NCBI GenBank assembly: GCA_030041035.1
Contig: JASHOO010000424.1
Span: 1 to 36,760 of the forward strand
From: Bryobacteraceae bacterium
GTDB taxonomy: Bacteria; Acidobacteriota; Terriglobia; Bryobacterales; Bryobacteraceae
Length of the DNA stretch: 36,760 bases
Direction: 5' to 3'
Shown here: piece by piece, positions 33,121 through 36,760 of the stretch
Layout of the letters: every line of letters begins with the position of its first letter
Numbering within the stretch: the first letter of the stretch is position 1
Notes under the pieces: generated by a model
Database searches by the model: none
Told to the model about the DNA's origin: nothing
The model's input: the letters and a program-made list of their open reading frames with translations, nothing else
Translations under genes and position numbers: made by a program

Positions 33121-34452
33121 ATGAGTGAGCACTACGGATTTCGCATTCTCTTGCTGCTGGTGATCTTGGGGGTAAATGCATTTTTCGCCGCAGCGGAGGT
33201 GGCCCTGGTCTCTGTCCGCGAGTCGCGCCTCAGACAATTGGCGGAAGAGGGCCAGGCAGGCGCGCAGGCGGCCCTCAATCTGTTATCCAATCCTGAGCGG
33301 CTGTTGTCGGTCACACAAATCGGCGTGACCTTGGCCAGCCTCGGACTCGGCTGGGCCGGGCAGGGCACGCTCTACTCCCTATTCGTCGCCGTCTTTCAGC
33401 CGGCTACTACGCCGGTGACCGCCCGTGTTCTGCACGCGGCGAGCTTTGCCCTCGCCTTCCTCGTGATGACGTATTTTCACGTCGTCATGGGAGAGGTGGG
33501 CCCCAAGAATCTCGCCATAGAACGCGCCGACCGCCTGGCAGTGATCGTAGCGCCGGCTCTGCTGCTGTTTTTCCGCATCTCACAACCATTCGTTTGGGTG
33601 ATTGAAAAATCCAGCGCAGTCGCTACGCGCGCCCTGGGTGCGGGAGCCGGCGCACGCGGCGGCGGGCATTCGGCCGAAGAGCTGAAACTGATTGTCAGCT
33701 CCAGCCGCGGGCTGGGTCACCTGCCCGAAATGCAGGAAGACCTCATCCACAATGTGCTCGACCTTGAGAATCTCTCCGTGCGCGAGATCATGGTGCCGCG
33801 CAACGATATCGTCTCGGTATCGGTGGATGCCTCTCTCGACCAGGTGCTTGCCGTGATGATCGAGGGCAAGCATTCCCGCCTGCCCGTCTATCAGGACAAA
33901 CCCGAGCAGATCATCGGCATCCTCTATTACAAAGATCTCTTGCCGGTCTGGGAGGAACGCCGCGCCGCCATCCGTGTCGGCCGCCCGCCGCGTGTGTTCC
34001 GCGTGCGGCGCCTCATGCGTCAACACATCGTGGTTCCCGAAACGAAACCCCTCTCTCAAATGCTCGCGGAATTCCAGAAGGGACATTCGCACATGGCCGC
34101 GGTTGTCGATGAGTTCGGCACCATCGTGGGTCTCCTCACGGTCGAAGATGTGCTCGAGCAGATCGTGGGCGAAATTGCCGACGAATACGATGAGAAGACT
34201 GCCCCGGCGTCTGCCGACTCTGACGATCTGGAACTCGAAGGAACCACTAAGATCCGCGATCTTGAGACCCAGTACGGCATTGAGTTGCCGGCCGAGGGAG
34301 GCTTCGAAACCCTGGCCGGTTTCTTACTGATGCGCTTCGGCAACATTCCCGCGGCCGGGCAGAGCATCGAACACGACGGCCGCCGTTACACCGTGCTGGA
34401 GATGGACCGCAATCGCATCGCCAGGGTCCGGGTGGAAAAGCTGGAGCCGTAA
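33121..34452 (+). CDS. CorC/HlyC (CNNM) family protein with DUF21 and CBS domains
   Basis: A 443-residue inner-membrane protein. The DUF21/CNNM membrane domain covers about residues 1-190 with NAFFAAAEVALVSVRESRL, an Ala/Gly helix (QIGVTLASLGLGWAGQ) and the conserved E-GPKNLA motif (VVMGEVGPKNLAIERAD). A CBS pair follows (about 208-335; VREIMVPRNDIV, SRLPVYQDKPEQIIGILYYKDLL, and HMAAVVDEFGTIVGLLTVEDVLEQIVGEI). The C-terminal transporter-associated CorC_HlyC domain ends at about residue 440. The start is the ATG at 33121; TTG at 33097 is the alternative. Family members are linked to magnesium or cobalt efflux; substrate is not provable here. Confidence 0.93.
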   Translation: MSEHYGFRILLLLVILGVNAFFAAAEVALVSVRESRLRQLAEEGQAGAQAALNLLSNPERLLSVTQIGVTLASLGLGWAGQGTLYSLFVAVFQPATTPVTARVLHAASFALAFLVMTYFHVVMGEVGPKNLAIERADRLAVIVAPALLLFFRISQPFVWVIEKSSAVATRALGAGAGARGGGHSAEELKLIVSSSRGLGHLPEMQEDLIHNVLDLENLSVREIMVPRNDIVSVSVDASLDQVLAVMIEGKHSRLPVYQDKPEQIIGILYYKDLLPVWEERRAAIRVGRPPRVFRVRRLMRQHIVVPETKPLSQMLAEFQKGHSHMAAVVDEFGTIVGLLTVEDVLEQIVGEIADEYDEKTAPASADSDDLELEGTTKIRDLETQYGIELPAEGGFETLAGFLLMRFGNIPAAGQSIEHDGRRYTVLEMDRNRIARVRVEKLEP

Positions 34453-34518
34453 CGGTGCCGTGCGGCAACGCCGCCTCCATCTCCCTGTCTTGCCTCTGGC
34501 CTTTGGTTATGATGGGGC

Positions 34519-35565
34519 ATGCTCGGTATCGACCAGCGCGCGGCTCGATACACCTGGACCGCCGCGGCCATTCTCCTGCTGCTCGCAACCATCTACCTGG
34601 TCCGCAAAACGCTGTTTGTATTCGTCGTCGCCTTGTTGTTTGCCTATTTGCTCTCGCCGCTGGTCAATCTACTCGACCGCATTCTGCCCACAAGACGCAC
34701 CCGCACGCCCGCGCTCGTGATTGCCTACGCCATCGTCATTGGCGGCCTGGTTTTCGGCGCCATCGGTCTCGGCTCCCGCGTCGCCGATGAAGCCAAGACT
34801 CTCGGTGAGCGATTCCAGCAGCTCAGTGGCGAGACGCCGGTCGCGTCCACCAACCAGCCCTACGTCGACCGCACCCTCGTCTATCTCCAAACCCAAATCC
34901 GCGAACATGCCGGAGACATCGCCGCTTTTCTCCCCCGCCTCGGTTTACGTGCCCTCTCGGCCGCCGGCGATCTCCTCTACATCATCATCGTTCCCATTCT
35001 GAGCTTCTTCTTCCTGAAGGATGGCCGCGCTATGTGGAATATGCTGCTCGGCCTGGTGGAGGAAGGCCCGCTGCGCGCCCTTGCCGAGAACATCGCTCGC
35101 GATGTCAATGTGCTGCTCGCGCAGTACATGCGCGCCCTCACCGTGCTCAGTCTGTTTACTCTTGCCTTCTTCAGCTTCTACTTCTCCGTAACCCACGTTC
35201 CCTACGGGCTCTTGCTCGCCGCCATTGCCGGAATCCTGGAGTTTATCCCCATGGTCGGACCCTTCAGTGCGGCCGTCGTCGTGCTCCTGGTATCAGCATT
35301 CAGCGGCTATCCCCATCTGCTCTGGATCCTGGTCTTTCTCGGCGTCTATCGCCTGTTCCAGGATTACGTGCTCTCCCCGCGCCTGATGAGTCGCGGCATG
35401 GAATTGCATCCCCTGCTCGTGATGTTCGGCGTCTTCGCCGGCGGCGAAATCGGCGGCGTCGCCGGGACTTTTCTCTCTGTGCCCCTGTTGGCGCTGATCC
35501 GCATTCTCTACACGCGACTCGAGAAAACCCGGCACCCGGTCGAACTGACGCAGGTCCGCTCGTGA
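34519..35565 (+). CDS. AI-2E family transporter (PerM-like)
   Basis: A 348-residue membrane protein of the AI-2E/PerM family (formerly UPF0118). Seven or eight hydrophobic helices are visible, with a soluble segment between them at about 85-140. Family marks are FAYLLSPLVNLLDR near residue 45, IIVPILSFFFLKDG at about 157, and the C-terminal GILEFIPMVGPFSAAVVVLL with FQDYVLSPRLMSRGMELHPLLVMF. Family members export various small molecules or act as sodium/proton antiporters. The ATG at 34519 follows a TATGAT box (34508-34513) closely, so a leaderless transcript is conceivable. It overlaps the next gene by one base (TGATG). Confidence 0.92.
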   Translation: MLGIDQRAARYTWTAAAILLLLATIYLVRKTLFVFVVALLFAYLLSPLVNLLDRILPTRRTRTPALVIAYAIVIGGLVFGAIGLGSRVADEAKTLGERFQQLSGETPVASTNQPYVDRTLVYLQTQIREHAGDIAAFLPRLGLRALSAAGDLLYIIIVPILSFFFLKDGRAMWNMLLGLVEEGPLRALAENIARDVNVLLAQYMRALTVLSLFTLAFFSFYFSVTHVPYGLLLAAIAGILEFIPMVGPFSAAVVVLLVSAFSGYPHLLWILVFLGVYRLFQDYVLSPRLMSRGMELHPLLVMFGVFAGGEIGGVAGTFLSVPLLALIRILYTRLEKTRHPVELTQVRS

Positions 35566-36530
35566 TGCCCGCTTGCCGTGCCTTGGGTTTCTGGGTGTTG
35601 GCCGCTCCCGCCTTTGCCCACGTCATGAGCATGAGCACCGGCGATCTCACAATCGAAGGCAGCCGCGCCCGCTACGAACTGCGTATGCCGCTCTATGAGA
35701 TGTCGCACGTCGCCAATGCCGAACAGACGCTGCTCGACCACATCCAGTTCTCCAGCGCCGGCGCCACCGCGAAGCTCATCCGGAAAGATTGCCATGCGGA
35801 CCCTGGCCAGGCAACTTATTTCTGCGCGGCGGATTACGAGTTTCCCCAACCTGTCGACCGGCTCGACGTCGTTTGCACGTTCTACGCCGTCACAGTTCCC
35901 AACCATGTGCATCTGCTCCGCGCAGTGAACGGCACGCGGCGCGATCAGGCCATCTTCGATCTCTCGTTCGCCAAAGCCACGCTTCGCTTCCGCCCGCCCA
36001 CACCGGCCGAAATCGCCATCACGGAAGCAGGCGCCGGAATCATGCGTGCGGTCGGCAGCGTCGTGCCTGTGCTGTTCCTGGCAAGCCTGGTAATAGCTTC
36101 ACGCAGCCGTGCCGAGCTTGGAGCCATCAGCGGCATGTTCCTGGCCGGGCAAATCGCCTCGGCCCTCGTTGTTGCCCGCACTAATTGGCAGCCTGCGCCG
36201 CGCTTTGTGGAAGCTGCTACTGCGCTGACACTCGCTTACCTCGCCGTTGAAATCCTCCTCCTTCCCCGTGCCGGCGGGCGCTGGGCCATCGCCGCCCTTC
36301 TCGGAGCTTTTCACGGCTTGTATTTCGTGCTCTTCATCCAAAGTACAGCGTATGCACCGGGACTCGTGCTCGCCGGTGCCGCAGCCGCCCAACTCATCCT
36401 CGTCGCTCTGTTTGCCTTCGCCTTCTCCCGCCTCAGCCGCGTTGCCGCGGCGCTGCGCCCCGTACAGGTCTCCGCTTCCGCGCTCCTGGTCGTGGGCATG
36501 GTCTGGTTCTTTCTCCGCCTGCGTAGCTGA
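35565..36530 (+). CDS. HupE/UreJ_2-like membrane protein with N-terminal periplasmic domain
   Basis: A 321-residue protein: signal peptide (about 1-18, LAAPAFA), a beta-rich exported domain (about 19-155; includes LTIEGSRARYELRMPLYEMSHV) and six or so hydrophobic helices in the C-terminal half. The helix LLGAFHGLYFVLF recalls the FGxxHGLGFA motif of HupE/UreJ_2 proteins, and the layout matches that family's larger members. These proteins are sometimes linked to metal (nickel or cobalt) supply, but most are uncharacterised. The start ATG overlaps the upstream stop (TGATG), so it is co-translated with the AI-2E gene. Assignment is by motif and layout. Confidence 0.72.
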   Translation: MPACRALGFWVLAAPAFAHVMSMSTGDLTIEGSRARYELRMPLYEMSHVANAEQTLLDHIQFSSAGATAKLIRKDCHADPGQATYFCAADYEFPQPVDRLDVVCTFYAVTVPNHVHLLRAVNGTRRDQAIFDLSFAKATLRFRPPTPAEIAITEAGAGIMRAVGSVVPVLFLASLVIASRSRAELGAISGMFLAGQIASALVVARTNWQPAPRFVEAATALTLAYLAVEILLLPRAGGRWAIAALLGAFHGLYFVLFIQSTAYAPGLVLAGAAAAQLILVALFAFAFSRLSRVAAALRPVQVSASALLVVGMVWFFLRLRS

Positions 36531-36541
36531 CGCTCGCCGTG

Positions 36542-36760
36542 TCACCGGCATTTTGCAACCGTCAGGGTAATGTCGTCGTGCTGCTCCTCCCCGCTGAATT
36601 GACACACTTCATCCGCTATGGCTGATATGATTCCCTGTGCCGGCAAACGCCGGTGGCGCCGCAGCGCCGCGATCAGCCGCCGTTCGCCGAATTCCTCGCC
36701 CCCGCCGTTCAGCGCTTCCGTCACGCCGTCGGTATAGATCAACAGCGTGTCTCCCGAGTG
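36542..36760 (-). CDS. SpoIIE/RsbU-type PP2C phosphatase, C-terminal fragment
   Basis: The last 72 residues of a protein whose 5' part lies beyond the right window edge. The frame is open to the window end and reads HSGDTLLIYTDGVTEALN, the C-terminal motif of SpoIIE/RsbU PP2C domains (the Asp in YTDGVTEA binds metal). It ends EEQHDDITLTVAKCR, the usual QxDDxTLxV close. Such proteins dephosphorylate anti-sigma-factor antagonists in signalling; upstream sensor domains are not visible. It is convergent with the HupE-like gene. Confidence 0.88.
   Translation of the reverse strand, partial: HSGDTLLIYTDGVTEALNGGGEEFGERRLIAALRRHRRLPAQGIISAIADEVCQFSGEEQHDDITLTVAKCR

Noticed and set aside
35034-35564. 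Upstream extension of the HupE-like frame
   Set aside because: It overlaps the AI-2E transporter gene in another frame; the ATG at 35565 gives a proper signal peptide and a TGATG coupling.
1-36760. tRNA, rRNA, CRISPR array, insertion sequence, prophage
   Set aside because: No regular spacer-repeat pattern, transposase, integrase or structured RNA gene was seen in any intergenic gap; almost all of the window is accounted for by protein genes.

Overview
The window looks like chromosome of a GC-rich, aerobically respiring Gram-negative bacterium, most likely an acidobacterium of the Solibacter/Bryobacter type. The evidence is indirect: two PEP-CTERM surface proteins, a split menaquinol-type cytochrome b with a Rieske protein and a large multiheme cytochrome c, a partial nuo cluster, a FecR-domain protein, an outer-membrane beta-barrel protein and a penicillin-acylase-family protein. 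No marker gene fixes the taxonomy. I saw no rRNA, tRNA, CRISPR array, transposase or phage gene.

Layout. (1) 1-3205: an ABC-2 type export system with two ATPases and two membrane subunits in alternating, overlapping order; the first ATPase is cut by the window edge. (2) 3329-7506: a secreted beta-barrel candidate, a minus-strand pair (DASS/CitT-type anion transporter, then a YihX-like HAD phosphatase), and a secreted FecR-domain protein. (3) 7511-16977, minus strand: nine complex I genes in the order nuoC-D-I-J-K-L-M-N-H. nuoA, B, E, F and G are absent here. NuoL carries a strongly histidine-rich insert. (4) 17363-26556, plus strand, divergent from nuo: Rieske protein, cytochrome b (b6-like), cytochrome b C-terminal half (subunit IV-like), a 1038-residue octaheme cytochrome c, a cupredoxin-like lipoprotein, then heme A synthase, heme O synthase, a SCO protein and a DUF420 membrane protein. 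Gaps are very short and four junctions are ATGA-type overlaps, so this reads as one nine-gene operon. (5) 26545-28781: divergent rlmD-like methyltransferase and trpS. (6) 28867-32988: two PEP-CTERM proteins flanking a penicillin acylase homologue. One has a sigma-54-like promoter, the other a pair of interleaved inverted repeats upstream. (7) 33121-36760: a CorC/HlyC-type CBS protein, an AI-2E-family transporter, a HupE/UreJ_2-like membrane protein and the C-terminal end of a SpoIIE-type phosphatase.

Together the central 19 kb is a respiratory island. Complex I would reduce the quinone pool. The Rieske/split cytochrome b/octaheme complex would oxidise quinol and pass electrons to a periplasmic acceptor, perhaps the cupredoxin lipoprotein. 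The heme A and SCO genes point to an aa3-type copper oxidase encoded elsewhere. The octaheme subunit in place of cytochrome c1 or f is the best candidate for an under-described system in this window.
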